From the NCBI RefSeq assembly GCF_014836905.1, contig NZ_JACSPZ010000002.1, forward strand, positions 124,001 to 188,000: a stretch of 64,000 nucleotides of DNA. The letters run 5' to 3'. Position numbers and translations under genes: made by a program. The stretch is from Solibacillus faecavium. Lineage in GTDB: Bacteria > Bacillota > Bacilli > Bacillales_A > Planococcaceae. How positions within the stretch are numbered: the stretch's first letter is position 1; every line of letters starts with the position of its first letter. Positions 11,504-21,246 of the stretch are shown here, in pieces. The notes below the pieces were generated by a model. The model was not told where the DNA came from. It did not search any database and worked only from the letters and a program-made list of their open reading frames with translations.

Positions 11504-11532
11504 TTGTTGCAGAAATTTGCCGATGCTATAAT
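11504..11532 (+). promoter_or_regulatory. Promoter of the gene at 11571
   Basis: TTGTTG (11504-11509), 17-bp spacer and a consensus TATAAT (11527-11532). It lies just after the ilv-leu terminator, so the next gene is an independent unit. Confidence 0.65.
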
Positions 11533-11570
11533 TCCGGTAGAATGTTTAATTATTAGGAGTGTAGTAGCTG

Positions 11571-12140
11571 GTGAAGAAATTTTGGAGTTGGTTCGGAATA
11601 ATTTTTGTAATATTACTTTTAATGAGTAATTGGATGGTTTTCGTAGGGGCCGGTGTTCTTTATTTTGGCTTCAAGAAGTTTAAAAAATATAAAAAAGAAA
11701 AGCAACTGCAAAATGCATTGGAAGCTCAATTAAAGCTAAAAAAAGAAAGTCAATCCACGATCGAATATAAAATGGAAAGACTGTTAACAATAACGAAAAA
11801 CCTCGACCCGAATCGCTCTAAGCGTCAGGAATATAAAAATAAGCAGCAATTGGATTTAAGGGATTACTGGTATAAATATTTGGATTTACGTGCCAAGTTA
11901 ATTTTAAATGACACGTCTACATACCGTGAAGAGGAAGTACTACATATCATGTGTGATGAATTGCTTAATCGTATGGACAAACTGGAAATCGAAGTGACTG
12001 ATGCGGTGAAAAAAGAATTCATTGAGGAAAACTTGATGCCATTATTACGAGATGTAGTTGAAATAATGGAAGGTATTAGTCCTGTAAAATCTATTAATAT
12101 TAATGCTTACCGTTTACTAAAGCAAATCAATAATGATTAA
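11571..12140 (+). CDS. Membrane-anchored coiled-coil protein, unknown
   Basis: The 189-residue product starts MKKFWSWFGIIFVILLLMSNW, giving a long N-terminal membrane segment or hairpin (about residues 5-33), then a very basic stretch FKKFKKYKKEK and a charged helical region that probably forms coiled coil. It looks like a cytoplasm-facing protein on a membrane anchor. The GTG start follows AGGAG. I do not recognise a family. It has its own promoter, and its terminator seems to have been split by the inserted repeat at 12176. Confidence 0.8.
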   Translation: MKKFWSWFGIIFVILLLMSNWMVFVGAGVLYFGFKKFKKYKKEKQLQNALEAQLKLKKESQSTIEYKMERLLTITKNLDPNRSKRQEYKNKQQLDLRDYWYKYLDLRAKLILNDTSTYREEEVLHIMCDELLNRMDKLEIEVTDAVKKEFIEENLMPLLRDVVEIMEGISPVKSININAYRLLKQINND

Positions 12141-12175
12141 TAGCTTAAAACCATTCTTATTAGTTGAGAATGATT

Positions 12176-12550
12176 CAGACTGTAGACAAACTCGAAGAAA
12201 TTCGGGGTTGCCTACAGTCTTTTTTATTAAAATAAAGTTAACTAATCATAACCGTTGATTTCCATTCCGGGACCGATGCTTTCCCCGGGCACGGCTCCAG
12301 CTAACTAACTTGTGCCTACGACGGCAGGCCCAAGTTAGTGGATCTTCCGCACGTGCGGTTCCCGGTGGAGTCACGGTCCCTCCATTCCAATCAACTTATT
12401 CATTCCTTTAAATAAAGTGAGATCGATATCTACGATGACTAGAAATCAATTTAAAATAATGAGCGTGAACAACTTGTTCCTGTTAAGCACCTAATTAAAA
12501 TTTATAATAAAAAGACAAAAGGTTTTTCGAGACCTTTTGTCGACAATCTG
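12176..12550 (+). repeat. Element A, copy 1: 375-bp intergenic element flanked by duplicated terminator hairpins
   Basis: It begins CAGACTGTAGAC and ends GTCGACAATCTG, imperfect inverted ends (10 of 12 positions). The left end folds as its own terminator (GACTGTAG with CTACAGTC and a T run, 12178-12226). The centre (about 12252-12405) is a GC-rich imperfect palindrome with GGGACCGATGCTTTCCCC and its counterpart near CACGGTCCCTCC. The flanks, 12151-12175 and 12553-12577, are 25-bp direct repeats (23 identical), each forming the hairpin CATTCT-loop-AGAATG; only the right copy keeps a T run. No protein is encoded. Confidence 0.75.
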
Positions 12551-12552
12551 GA

Positions 12553-12580
12553 CCATTCTCATTAGTTGAGAATGGTTTTT
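12553..12580 (+). terminator. Terminator hairpin at the right flank of element A copy 1
   Basis: ACCATTCT pairs with AGAATGGT and is followed by six T. It is nearly the same hairpin as at 12151-12175 and probably the original terminator of the gene at 11571. Confidence 0.75.
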
Positions 12581-12601
12581 TCATTGACCTAAATTAACCT
12601 T

Positions 12602-12634
12602 ACATGATTAATATTCCTAGAATTGGACATACTA
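12602..12634 (+). promoter_or_regulatory. Possible sigma-G promoter of the germination operon
   Basis: CATACTA (12628-12634) matches the forespore sigma-G -10 consensus CATWHTA, and a CATGAT-like -35 lies about 19 bp upstream, slightly longer than usual. GerA-type operons are normally sigma-G dependent, so the position fits. Weak on sequence alone. Confidence 0.4.
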
Positions 12635-12665
12635 AATGAAGATATTTAAGAATAGGAGAATTAAG

Positions 12666-14009
12666 ATGTCTTCTGAAGAAAATATTAAGTCAATTGAAGA
12701 ACAATTCAAGGATACAAACGAACTCACAAAGAAGACGCTAGAAGATGAGGGGAAAAAAGCAGAAATACATTATATTAAGACCCTTATTAATTTGGAATTA
12801 TTTCAAAAAATTATTATTAAACCTTTTTTTGAAATGACCTCCGAAACTAAATTTATTCGGTATATTCAGGCTTTGCCCCAATTTCAAGAAAGTAAATCAT
12901 TAGATCAGCTTAAACAGGATGTAATGAGTGGTAATGTAATAATCGTGATTCAAAATGAAATTCTATTACTCGATTTAAAGTTTTCTACGAATGATCAAAT
13001 AAATACAACCTCAGTAGAAATGACTATACATGGATCACAAATAGCGTTAAGTGAAAATCTGACAATGAGTATAAATATGATTCGATCGAATTATCATCAG
13101 CCTTCATTATTCGTTGATTATGTAGTAATGGGGGAAGTGAACCAACAAAAATTGGCGATCATTTATGATAAAGAACATGTAAATAAAAGTGCATTGAAGC
13201 TAATTGAAGAAAGGCTTCAAACTGTTGACAACAAGATTATTACTTCGACAACTCAGTTAAATAATTATATAAACAATCAGAAATTTTCCTTATTTCCTCA
13301 AATGATTATGACTGAAAGACCAGACCGTATCGCATACAATCTTTCGGGTGGAAAAGTTGTATTACTACTTGACGGAAATCCTCAGGCGCTTATTGCACCC
13401 GTTTTCTTTTTTGATTTCATGACAACAATGGAAGATAATTATCACACATTTTTAATATCATTTTTTTTGAAATTCCTCCGCTATACAGGTTTGTTTATAA
13501 GTATTCTCCTGCCGAGTTTATATATTGGTATTACCTCATATGCACCGGAAGTATTCCGTACAGAGTTAGCATTAACAATTGCCGGTAGTAGAATTGGTGT
13601 CCCTTTTTCATCCTTTATAGAAGTATTATTTATGCTATTTTTTATGGAAATGCTTTTAGAAGCAAGTATACGTCTCCCAAAAGCTGTAAGTGCAACTGCT
13701 ACTACAGTAGGTGGATTAATATTAGGAACTGCTGTAACAGAGGCTTCCCTAGCATCAAATGTAATGGTTATTATCGTATCTGCTGTTGCCATTTCCACTT
13801 TTGTTATTCCGATAAATGAAATGGCCTTTTCTATTCGTGTGGTACGTCTATTTTTCATATTAGTGACAACAATATTTGGCTTAGCAGGTTTAACACTGGG
13901 GCTGTACGCTTTAGTTATGTACTTAGTAAGCATTAATAGCTTTGGAGAACCTTATTTAAAACTGAGTATGGATAAAAAAAATAAAATGAAATCAGGGGAG
14001 GAATCATGA
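12666..14009 (+). CDS. Spore germinant receptor A subunit (GerA family)
   Basis: The 447-residue product has the large soluble N-terminal region typical of GerAA, including TERPDRIAYNLSGGKVVLLLDGNP and APVFFFDFMTTMEDNY, followed by about five membrane segments from residue 265 onward (IGVPFSSFIEVLFMLFFMEML is part of the conserved core). With the B and C subunits it forms the inner-membrane nutrient sensor of dormant spores. I start at 12666 because AGGAG lies 7 bases upstream; the ATG at 12636 lacks a ribosome site. The stop overlaps the next gene's start. Confidence 0.92.
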   Translation: MSSEENIKSIEEQFKDTNELTKKTLEDEGKKAEIHYIKTLINLELFQKIIIKPFFEMTSETKFIRYIQALPQFQESKSLDQLKQDVMSGNVIIVIQNEILLLDLKFSTNDQINTTSVEMTIHGSQIALSENLTMSINMIRSNYHQPSLFVDYVVMGEVNQQKLAIIYDKEHVNKSALKLIEERLQTVDNKIITSTTQLNNYINNQKFSLFPQMIMTERPDRIAYNLSGGKVVLLLDGNPQALIAPVFFFDFMTTMEDNYHTFLISFFLKFLRYTGLFISILLPSLYIGITSYAPEVFRTELALTIAGSRIGVPFSSFIEVLFMLFFMEMLLEASIRLPKAVSATATTVGGLILGTAVTEASLASNVMVIIVSAVAISTFVIPINEMAFSIRVVRLFFILVTTIFGLAGLTLGLYALVMYLVSINSFGEPYLKLSMDKKNKMKSGEES

Positions 14010-15109
14010 ACCGATTTTATTATTATTTAATATTAATTAATATGGTTGCGAATATTATCGCTTCAGTCCCTGCCATTCTTTTACATTACCATAAAGAAGG
14101 TACCGTTTCTGCTATGATAATGGGAGTAATAGCAGGTGTGATTCTTGTTACAATTTATACTCGCTTTTTTAATTCCTATCCGGGTATGACTTTACCTGAG
14201 CTTTTACAGAAAACGACACCTAAATGGTTTTATTTCCCGTTTGTATTTTCACTCGCGATTTTATGGTTTGTTGCGGGACTGATCACCTTAATCACCTTTA
14301 CATTTCTGTTAATTCGTTACTTAAGTCCAGAAATGCCTATTATGCAAATTAGCTTAACGATAATCCTTTCCGTTATTTTTGGATGTTTAATGAAAACACA
14401 ACGTGTATTATTTACAACGGAAATTATATTGTTAATTACAAGCCCATTAATCCTGTTCATTTTTTATAAAGCGTATACTAGTCCTAATTTGGAATGGGAT
14501 TTTGTAAGAGAAGCTGCTTTATATATTAACAAAATTCCAAACTGGCATTCATTTTCTTCATGTTTTTTTCTATTTTTAGGCGTTGCAAATTTGTTTATTT
14601 TTAATCGATACTTTACTGAAAAACAAACATTTGGTTGGAAACAGATTAGTCTCATCACACTCATAGCAGGCGCAACATTATTTACGACATATTTTATACC
14701 AATTGGATTTAATGGCTTTGAAAATATTAATCAGCTTGTTTACCCATGGATTTCTACTACAGACTCATTAAAAATGGACTTTTTTGTAATAGAGAGAGTA
14801 TTATTCATTTTCTTGTTATTTTACTTAGGGATTGCATTTATAAGTATTCTCATTCATTGGCATGCTTCGATGGAATTTTTAAGTTTTATTTTTAAGTTTG
14901 AAAATATAAAATTCAAAGGAAATAGCATCGGAAAATTTATACCAATTCCTTTCTTCATAGCCATTACACTGTATTTAGTAACCGAACTAAATGAGTACCA
15001 ACTATTTCGTTATACAAGTTTTTTTTATAGCATTTTAGTGTTTATATTTCCTTTAATGGTTCTAGTGTTTGTTTTTATAAAAAGGAGAATGAAATATGCA
15101 AAATCTTAA
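14006..15109 (+). CDS. Spore germinant receptor B subunit (GerB family permease)
   Basis: A 367-residue, roughly ten-helix protein of the spore germination GerB family in the amino-acid permease superfamily. Start MNRFYYYLILINMVANIIASVP; typical features include the LPELLQKTTPKW region and repeated hydrophobic segments. GerAB-type subunits bind the germinant. The ATG overlaps the A-subunit stop by 4 bases, and the 3' end overlaps the C-subunit start by 14 bases, so the three are translationally coupled. Confidence 0.9.
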   Translation: MNRFYYYLILINMVANIIASVPAILLHYHKEGTVSAMIMGVIAGVILVTIYTRFFNSYPGMTLPELLQKTTPKWFYFPFVFSLAILWFVAGLITLITFTFLLIRYLSPEMPIMQISLTIILSVIFGCLMKTQRVLFTTEIILLITSPLILFIFYKAYTSPNLEWDFVREAALYINKIPNWHSFSSCFFLFLGVANLFIFNRYFTEKQTFGWKQISLITLIAGATLFTTYFIPIGFNGFENINQLVYPWISTTDSLKMDFFVIERVLFIFLLFYLGIAFISILIHWHASMEFLSFIFKFENIKFKGNSIGKFIPIPFFIAITLYLVTELNEYQLFRYTSFFYSILVFIFPLMVLVFVFIKRRMKYAKS

Positions 15110-16217
15110 TATTAAAATGAAGGCTCTCATTTTGTTATTAATTTGCAGCATTTTCATAGCAGGTTGTGAATTTAAAGATATCGATAAAACAGTTTTTATT
15201 GCAATGATAGCGGTTGATAAAACAGATGAAGAGGACAAACCTTATAAAATAACGTTAAAGCTATATGAACCAACAAGCTCATTTAAAGAAGCGACTGCTC
15301 CGGAGTACTCTTATTTAACACAGACGGGTGAAACATTATCAGAAGCCATTCGTATATTGGAATCGTATTCCGATAAGGAGCTTGAATTTGGGCATTCCAA
15401 ACTAATTGTTATTGGAGAAGAGTTATTAAAAGAGGATAAAAATGAGGAAATTATTGATTTTTTATTAAGAAGACCGGACATTCAAATGATTTCATGGATC
15501 AGTATAGGACGACCATCTGCTGAAGAAATTATAAAACTGATACCTCAAGGGGAAACCGCTGCTTATCCGGAGCTATTTAACTACTTTGATGAAAATGGAA
15601 CGACTAGTCCATTTATCGTGACGACATATTTATTTGAATTTAGACGAAACATGAAGGAAAAAGGAATTGATACAGTTATACCAATTATCGAAATAGTTAA
15701 AGAAGATGAGCATTTCAAAATTAATAAGTCATTCCTATTAGCAAATAACAAAGAGCCGCATGAATTTGAAACGCTAAATACCTCCATCTATAATTTGCTC
15801 ACAAAAAAATCAAAACATGCTGAGTTAAAAATAGAAGAAGACGGCGATTCATTTATAGCTAAGATTGATACAATCCGTTCCAATTACAAAGTCATCATAA
15901 AAGATGAATCAAATATAGAGCTAGATATAAAAGCTAGTTTAAAGGGCTCCATTTCAGAATCAAAGAAGCCGTTAAAAAATAAAGATTTGCCAAAGTATAA
16001 CAAACAACTTAAACGTGAAACAGAGGAAAAAATTACAGCGTTTATTAAAGAGATGATGGAACTTGGCTACGATCCGCTTGGCTTTGGAATTGACTATAAA
16101 GGCAAAGTCCTTCATAACAGGCGTATGAGCGAAACGGAATGGATGGAAGCCTATAAAAATGCAAAAGTAAATGTAACTGTAACTCCAGGTCTGAAAAGTA
16201 CAGGTTCCATTCAGTAA
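15096..16217 (+). CDS. Spore germinant receptor C subunit (Ger(x)C lipoprotein)
   Basis: The 373-residue protein has a lipoprotein signal ending in SIFIAGC, then the GerC N-terminal domain (DKTVFIAMIAVDKTDEE) and a C-terminal domain ending with DYKGKVLHNRRMSETEW. GerAC-type subunits sit on the outer face of the spore inner membrane. Ribosome site AGGAGA precedes the ATG within the B gene. The last gene of the operon, it is followed by a terminator. Confidence 0.92.
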   Translation: MQNLNIKMKALILLLICSIFIAGCEFKDIDKTVFIAMIAVDKTDEEDKPYKITLKLYEPTSSFKEATAPEYSYLTQTGETLSEAIRILESYSDKELEFGHSKLIVIGEELLKEDKNEEIIDFLLRRPDIQMISWISIGRPSAEEIIKLIPQGETAAYPELFNYFDENGTTSPFIVTTYLFEFRRNMKEKGIDTVIPIIEIVKEDEHFKINKSFLLANNKEPHEFETLNTSIYNLLTKKSKHAELKIEEDGDSFIAKIDTIRSNYKVIIKDESNIELDIKASLKGSISESKKPLKNKDLPKYNKQLKRETEEKITAFIKEMMELGYDPLGFGIDYKGKVLHNRRMSETEWMEAYKNAKVNVTVTPGLKSTGSIQ

Positions 16218-16223
16218 ATATAT

Positions 16224-16272
16224 AAAAAAAGAGACTTCAAACTATTTTTCACATAGTCTGGAGTCTCTTTTT
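16224..16272. terminator. Bidirectional terminator between ger operon and ABC ATPase gene
   Basis: AGAGACTTCAAACTA pairs with TAGTCTGGAGTCTCT, with an A run before and a T run after, so it can serve both converging transcripts. Confidence 0.85.
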
Positions 16273-16283
16273 AATGACCATAT

Positions 16284-18020
16284 TTAAATCGCAACCCAAT
16301 GTCCTTTAGAAACTTCAACAAGTTTCGTATTTTCCACATCAAAGCGGTTTGCGATAAGCTCTTCTTCTGTCATTACTTTGCGTTTTTTCTGTTTTTCAAT
16401 GGCCGGATCGGGAATCGGAATCGAATCAAGCAGCATTTTCGTATACGGATGCTGAGGATTTGCATATAGCTCTTCACTTTCTGCTAATTCAACAATTTTC
16501 CCGCCATACATAACAGCTACCCGATCACTAATATGCTTTACCATAGATAAATCATGGGCGATGAATAAATACGTTAATCCAAGTCGCTGCTGTAAGTCTT
16601 TCAGCAATTCCACTACTTGCTTTTGAATGGAAACATCCAATGCGGAAAGTGGTTCATCGCACACAATAAATTGTGGCTCTACTGCAAGTGCGCGGGCAAT
16701 GCCGATTCGTTGACGCTGACCACCACTGAATTCATGCGGATAACGTAGTGCATGCTCTTTTTTCAGTCCGACAAGCTCTAATAATTCTTCCACTCGAGTG
16801 CGGCGAGCTTCTTTAGAAGGGGAAAGCTTATGCACATCAAGCGCTTCTCCAATAATATCCAAAACTTTTTTCCGTGGATTTAAGCTTGAATACGGATCCT
16901 GGAAAATCATCTGCATGTAGCGGCGCATACTTTTCAACTCATTTTTCGAAAGACGGGTAACCGGTACACCTTTATAGAGTACCTCTCCGTCAGTCGGTTC
17001 ATGGAGTTGCAATAATGTCCGACCTGTTGTGGATTTACCTGAACCTGATTCACCGACTAGCCCAAGCGTTTCACCAGGATAAATATAGAATGATAAATCA
17101 TCCACAGCCTTCAGTACATTGCCTTTTGCTAGTTCAAAATGCTTGGAAATGTTCTTCACTTCTACTAAAGGAACATTCACATCCAAATCCGGTGATAAAT
17201 TAGGCATGACTTTCGGTTCTTTCTTTTCATGAAGTTTTGGCAACGCATTTAATAGACGCTTAGTGTAAGGGTGCTTTGGATTGGCGAAAATTTCTTCTGT
17301 CGTACCTTGCTCAACTACTTCGCCTTCCTTCATTACAACAACTCGATCGCACATACCTGCTACGACACCTAAATCATGCGTAATCAAAATAATGGATGTA
17401 CCAAATCGTTCTTGCATATTCTTCATTAAAGAAAGAATTTGCGCTTGAATTGTTACATCGAGTGCAGTTGTCGGTTCGTCAGCAATTAAAAGGGAAGGGT
17501 TACACGCTAAAGCCATAGCAATCATTACACGCTGACGCATGCCGCCACTAAATTCATGCGGGTATTGATTGTAGCGTTCTTCACTGTTTTTAATACCGAC
17601 AAGCTTTAATAATTCAATTGTCTTTGCATAAGCATCTTTCTTTGAAGCCCCTTGATGCTTAATAATTCCTTCCGCAATCTGGTCACCGATACGAATTGTC
17701 GGGTTTGTAGATGTCATTGGATCCTGAAAAATCATACTGATGTCTTTTCCACGAATTGACTCCATTTGTTTTTCTGATTGTGTAATTAAATTTTTTCCTT
17801 GAAATTCAATCGTTCCATCTTTCAAAAAAGAGGGGGGAGAGGGAAGCAAGCGCATAATGGAACGAGCAGTAACACTTTTCCCACTACCGGATTCACCCAC
17901 AATCCCGACTGTTTCTCCTTTATTTACATGAAAACTTACGCCTTTTACTGCTTCGAATTCTTGTTCACCCGTAATAAAAGAAACGCGTAAATCCTTCACT
18001 TCAAGCAACTTCTCACTCAT
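16284..18020 (-). CDS. Fused double ATPase of a peptide/nickel-type ABC transporter
   Basis: The 578-residue protein has two complete nucleotide-binding domains, DppD/OppD-like (about 5-265) and DppF/OppF-like (about 285-550). Both carry Walker [12 protein letters not shown] signatures SGGMRQR and SGGQRQR, and Walker B segments ending DEP. Such fusions energise peptide uptake. The divergent operon at 18319-23055 encodes permeases and a binding protein but no ATPase, so this is the likely partner. Ribosome site AAAGGATG lies upstream of the ATG. Expression from a separate strand is unusual for an Opp system. Confidence 0.92.
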   Translation of the reverse strand: MSEKLLEVKDLRVSFITGEQEFEAVKGVSFHVNKGETVGIVGESGSGKSVTARSIMRLLPSPPSFLKDGTIEFQGKNLITQSEKQMESIRGKDISMIFQDPMTSTNPTIRIGDQIAEGIIKHQGASKKDAYAKTIELLKLVGIKNSEERYNQYPHEFSGGMRQRVMIAMALACNPSLLIADEPTTALDVTIQAQILSLMKNMQERFGTSIILITHDLGVVAGMCDRVVVMKEGEVVEQGTTEEIFANPKHPYTKRLLNALPKLHEKKEPKVMPNLSPDLDVNVPLVEVKNISKHFELAKGNVLKAVDDLSFYIYPGETLGLVGESGSGKSTTGRTLLQLHEPTDGEVLYKGVPVTRLSKNELKSMRRYMQMIFQDPYSSLNPRKKVLDIIGEALDVHKLSPSKEARRTRVEELLELVGLKKEHALRYPHEFSGGQRQRIGIARALAVEPQFIVCDEPLSALDVSIQKQVVELLKDLQQRLGLTYLFIAHDLSMVKHISDRVAVMYGGKIVELAESEELYANPQHPYTKMLLDSIPIPDPAIEKQKKRKVMTEEELIANRFDVENTKLVEVSKGHWVAI

Positions 18021-18070
18021 AAAATGCTCATCCTTTATTTAGAATCAATTGCGCCAAGCAGGCATTATGT

Positions 18071-18217
18071 ACGAATTAGGCATCAAACCTACGTATGGAA
18101 CATCTTACGTAATTCGTGACATCCTCCTGGGCAGATTACTTCTTTAAGTGGTTGTCTCACAACACGGAAAAGAAGTTTAAATATTTTGTTGACTTATTCA
18201 TATTCGTTCTACATAAT
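18071..18217 (+). promoter_or_regulatory. Divergent control region with promoter for the permease operon
   Basis: TTGACT (18189-18194), 17-bp spacer and CATAAT (18212-18217) point toward the permease gene. Upstream, ACGAATTA (about 18071) and TAATTCGT (about 18110) form an inverted repeat around a second internal TACGTA palindrome pair. It could be an operator or a leader hairpin for the ATPase transcript on the other strand. The rest of the 298-bp gap shows nothing clear. Confidence 0.45.
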
Positions 18218-18318
18218 ACATTACTATACAGGTAGGAATTATACAATATTTAAAGTTTTACGACTCTTATCTTTTAATAAGTCGAAAGATTATAAGTTAG
18301 AAAGGAGCTTTAAGTTCC

Positions 18319-19716
18319 ATGCAGCAATTGTTTTTTGAAAGCTTTCAAAAAAATGCTTCTAAAAAAAGCTATTATTTTGCCTATGTATTATTCGGTTTGC
18401 TTGTTCACATGATCACGTTACCACTTTATTTAGTGAAACGTTCCAAAACTACGTATGCTGAAAATGCATTGAAGGTGAAACAACAAATAATAGAAAGTGG
18501 CAAAGTCATAGAGTGGCAGCAGCAATATGAAGCAGAAGAACGAACGAAAGCACAGTTTTTCAAACAAAGTATGAATGAGCAAGAAATTGAGGTAAATGCA
18601 AAACAGTTGGCGCAAATGAAATTAGAGCGGGAAGTAGAAAAAACGCTTGCGACTACTGGTATCCAGAAAAACTCCTATAAAAATTATTTCAGTAATCTCC
18701 TAAAACAACCACTATTTTTACTGATTACAATAATTCCAGGTATTTTAATGTACGCTCTTATACTTATTACGAGTAATCCTTTTATTCGTTTTATATTTGA
18801 ACGCTTACTGCAAAGTGTGTTTGTCATTATTGGAGTGGCCACACTTGTGTTTACAATTTTGTATATTTCTCCATTTGACCCAGCGCGTAATTTACTGGGG
18901 GTAGAGGCTACACCTGCTCAAATTGAAAACTTTAATAAGCTTTACGGATTGGATCAGCCATATTTAGTACAGCTTTGGCATTCATTATCAGGCCTTTTTA
19001 CTTTCGATTTAGGAACTTCTTTTGCCGGGAAGGAAGATGTCACACAAAGCATCTTAAACAAATTCCCTGTAACGCTTGAAATTGCCATGTTTTCATTATT
19101 GATGGCGATTGCCATTGCGATTCCCGTAGGTATTATTTCTGCAGTTAGACCGAACTCATTTATTGATTACGTATTCATGTTTGTTGCGTTAATCGGTTTA
19201 TCTATTCCAAGCTTCTGGCAAGGGTTAATCTTTATTTTAACATTCTCTTTAGAACTGAAATGGTTCCCTGCAACGTATAATCCAAGCAATTGGATGTCCA
19301 TTGTATTGCCGATTGTCGTACTCGGAACATCGATCACCGCTTCGATCGCACGTATGACCCGTTCCAGCATGCTGGAAGTCATTCATGAGGATTACATTAT
19401 TACAGCAAAAGCAAAAGGCTTAAGCGAACGCAAAGTTATAACGAAGCATGCGATTCGCAATGCAATGATTCCTATAATTACAGTAATCGGATTGTTATTT
19501 GGCGGAATGCTTGGCGGTGCTGCGGTAACAGAGAAAGTATTTAATATTAGTGGAATCGGGAGCTATATTGTCGATAAACAATTTATTCCGGACATTCCGG
19601 CAATTTTAGGCGGGGTTGTTTATATTGCAATCACGATTTCGATTGTTAATATGTTGATCGATATTTTATATGCATTCTTTGACCCGAGAATTCGATCAAA
19701 AATGAAAAAATCATAG
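18319..19716 (+). CDS. OppB/DppB-type permease with long N-terminal extension
   Basis: The 465-residue protein ends with a normal OppB core from about residue 155 (ERLLQSVFVIIGVATLVFTIL), including DPARNLLG, LYGLDQPYLVQLWH, and the EAA-loop region ARMTRSSMLEVIHEDYIITAKAKGL in shortened form. Canonical homologues have roughly 305-340 residues. The additional ~150 residues hold a membrane helix (about 15-37), a charged likely coiled-coil segment (about 40-115) and a second helix (about 128-150). Ribosome site AAAGGAG precedes the ATG. It is the first gene of the transporter operon. Confidence 0.88.
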   Translation: MQQLFFESFQKNASKKSYYFAYVLFGLLVHMITLPLYLVKRSKTTYAENALKVKQQIIESGKVIEWQQQYEAEERTKAQFFKQSMNEQEIEVNAKQLAQMKLEREVEKTLATTGIQKNSYKNYFSNLLKQPLFLLITIIPGILMYALILITSNPFIRFIFERLLQSVFVIIGVATLVFTILYISPFDPARNLLGVEATPAQIENFNKLYGLDQPYLVQLWHSLSGLFTFDLGTSFAGKEDVTQSILNKFPVTLEIAMFSLLMAIAIAIPVGIISAVRPNSFIDYVFMFVALIGLSIPSFWQGLIFILTFSLELKWFPATYNPSNWMSIVLPIVVLGTSITASIARMTRSSMLEVIHEDYIITAKAKGLSERKVITKHAIRNAMIPIITVIGLLFGGMLGGAAVTEKVFNISGIGSYIVDKQFIPDIPAILGGVVYIAITISIVNMLIDILYAFFDPRIRSKMKKS

Positions 19717-19730
19717 GAGAGAGTACCGAC

Positions 19731-21227
19731 GTGAAATTTATATCAGATGTAAAACTGCTGTTGAAAATAACACAAGAGTATGTAAATGCACAGTTTACCA
19801 TTGCTTTTTCTGCGATTTTTTCATTGCTGTTTTTACTTTATAGTTTTAACTTTTCAGAAGGTGTATGGAGACCGATCGTATTGGTGTTCTTTGCAATCTA
19901 TGTTGCCACAACGATTTACGTCTCGTTTACTTCACACCTTATTAAAAAGGATTTGGCAAAGCATAGTGAAGTGACAAAACGGACTCGATTACTCGGTATT
20001 CCACTTGTAGCAACCGTTTTTACAGGAAATGTTTTTGCTGCGGGCTATGGTTTTATGCTGGCATCGAAAAATAAAACAGCAGAATATACATTTGCTGTCT
20101 ATGCGTTTTTAACACAAATCTTTATTTTAATGATTTCAGGGTTAAATATTTTCAAGCCATATGTAGTGGATACATTTATACCTGCTATGGGTGCGTTTAT
20201 CATTTTAGCATTGTTATATTTAATTACAGCTATTTTAATAGCGAGATATGTAACGTTTGATACAGCTCCAAAATGGATGCTGCCGCTAGGAATCGTATTA
20301 CTTATTCCAACGTTAACAGGTAATTTCTTTTCATTACTTCTTGGAATTACATTAATACGAAAAGCACGTAACACGGACCCGTCTGCTGTGGAAAAATGGC
20401 AAAAAACGTGGAACAAAATATTGCGTAATACGATGGCAGTGTTCGGTTTATTTTTCATCGTATTTATGTTCAGTTTATCGGTTGTCAGCTCATGGACATT
20501 TGACTATGACTTTGCAGTTGAAAATAACTATGCTGTGTTATTGCAAACACCGACACTTGAGTATCCATTAGGTACTGATAATTTTGGACGGGATTTATTT
20601 TCACGTATTGTTTTTGGTGCACAAATTTCTTTAATTGTAGGTTTTTGTGCAACGATTATTCCTGCTTTAATTGGTGGGGCACTTGGTGCGATTTCAGGGT
20701 ATTACGGTAAAAACACGGACAATATTATTATGCGTGCATTGGATGTGCTATATGCTATTCCTGGTATTTTACTGGCTATTGCCATTATCGCCGCTTTTGG
20801 AGCAAATACGACGAATTTAATTATCGCATTAAGTGTTGGCGCGATCCCGACTTATGCGCGTACGATGCGTGCAAATGTAATGCAAATCTCAAACTACGAA
20901 TTTGTGGAATCTGCCCGGGCATTAGGGGCAAACGATCGCTCGATTATTTTCAGGCATATCGTACCAAATGCCTTAGCACCAATGATTGTAAAGGCAACTT
21001 TAACAATTGGGGGGGCGGTTATTTCCACAAGTAGTTTAAGCTTCCTTGGCCTCGGTATTGAGCCACATATACCGGAATGGGGCAATATTTTAAAAGTAGG
21101 AAGCACATATTTGGAATCACATTCTTATTTAGCGATTTTCCCGGGGCTATGCATCATGCTACTTGTTTTATCGTTTAACTTCTTTGGCGATGGACTGCGT
21201 GACGCACTAGACCCGAAATCAAATTAA
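19731..21227 (+). CDS. OppC/DppC-type permease with a multi-helix N-terminal extension
   Basis: The 498-residue protein has a standard OppC C-terminal half: the TPTLEYPLGTDNFGRDLFSR segment, RALDVLYAIPGILLAI, and the EAA loop NYEFVESARALGANDRSI. Canonical OppC proteins are near 300 residues. The first ~235 residues hold about six predicted membrane segments, beginning around QFTIAFSAIFSLLFLLYSF, that I do not recognise. The GTG start follows AGGAG, 14 bases after the OppB-like gene. Confidence 0.88.
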   Translation: MKFISDVKLLLKITQEYVNAQFTIAFSAIFSLLFLLYSFNFSEGVWRPIVLVFFAIYVATTIYVSFTSHLIKKDLAKHSEVTKRTRLLGIPLVATVFTGNVFAAGYGFMLASKNKTAEYTFAVYAFLTQIFILMISGLNIFKPYVVDTFIPAMGAFIILALLYLITAILIARYVTFDTAPKWMLPLGIVLLIPTLTGNFFSLLLGITLIRKARNTDPSAVEKWQKTWNKILRNTMAVFGLFFIVFMFSLSVVSSWTFDYDFAVENNYAVLLQTPTLEYPLGTDNFGRDLFSRIVFGAQISLIVGFCATIIPALIGGALGAISGYYGKNTDNIIMRALDVLYAIPGILLAIAIIAAFGANTTNLIIALSVGAIPTYARTMRANVMQISNYEFVESARALGANDRSIIFRHIVPNALAPMIVKATLTIGGAVISTSSLSFLGLGIEPHIPEWGNILKVGSTYLESHSYLAIFPGLCIMLLVLSFNFFGDGLRDALDPKSN

Positions 21228-21246
21228 TTTTTTGGAGGAATTTTTC

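Noticed and set aside
13481-13933. 150-codon minus-strand frame opposite the germinant receptor A gene
   Set aside because: Threonine/asparagine-rich antisense shadow without ribosome site.
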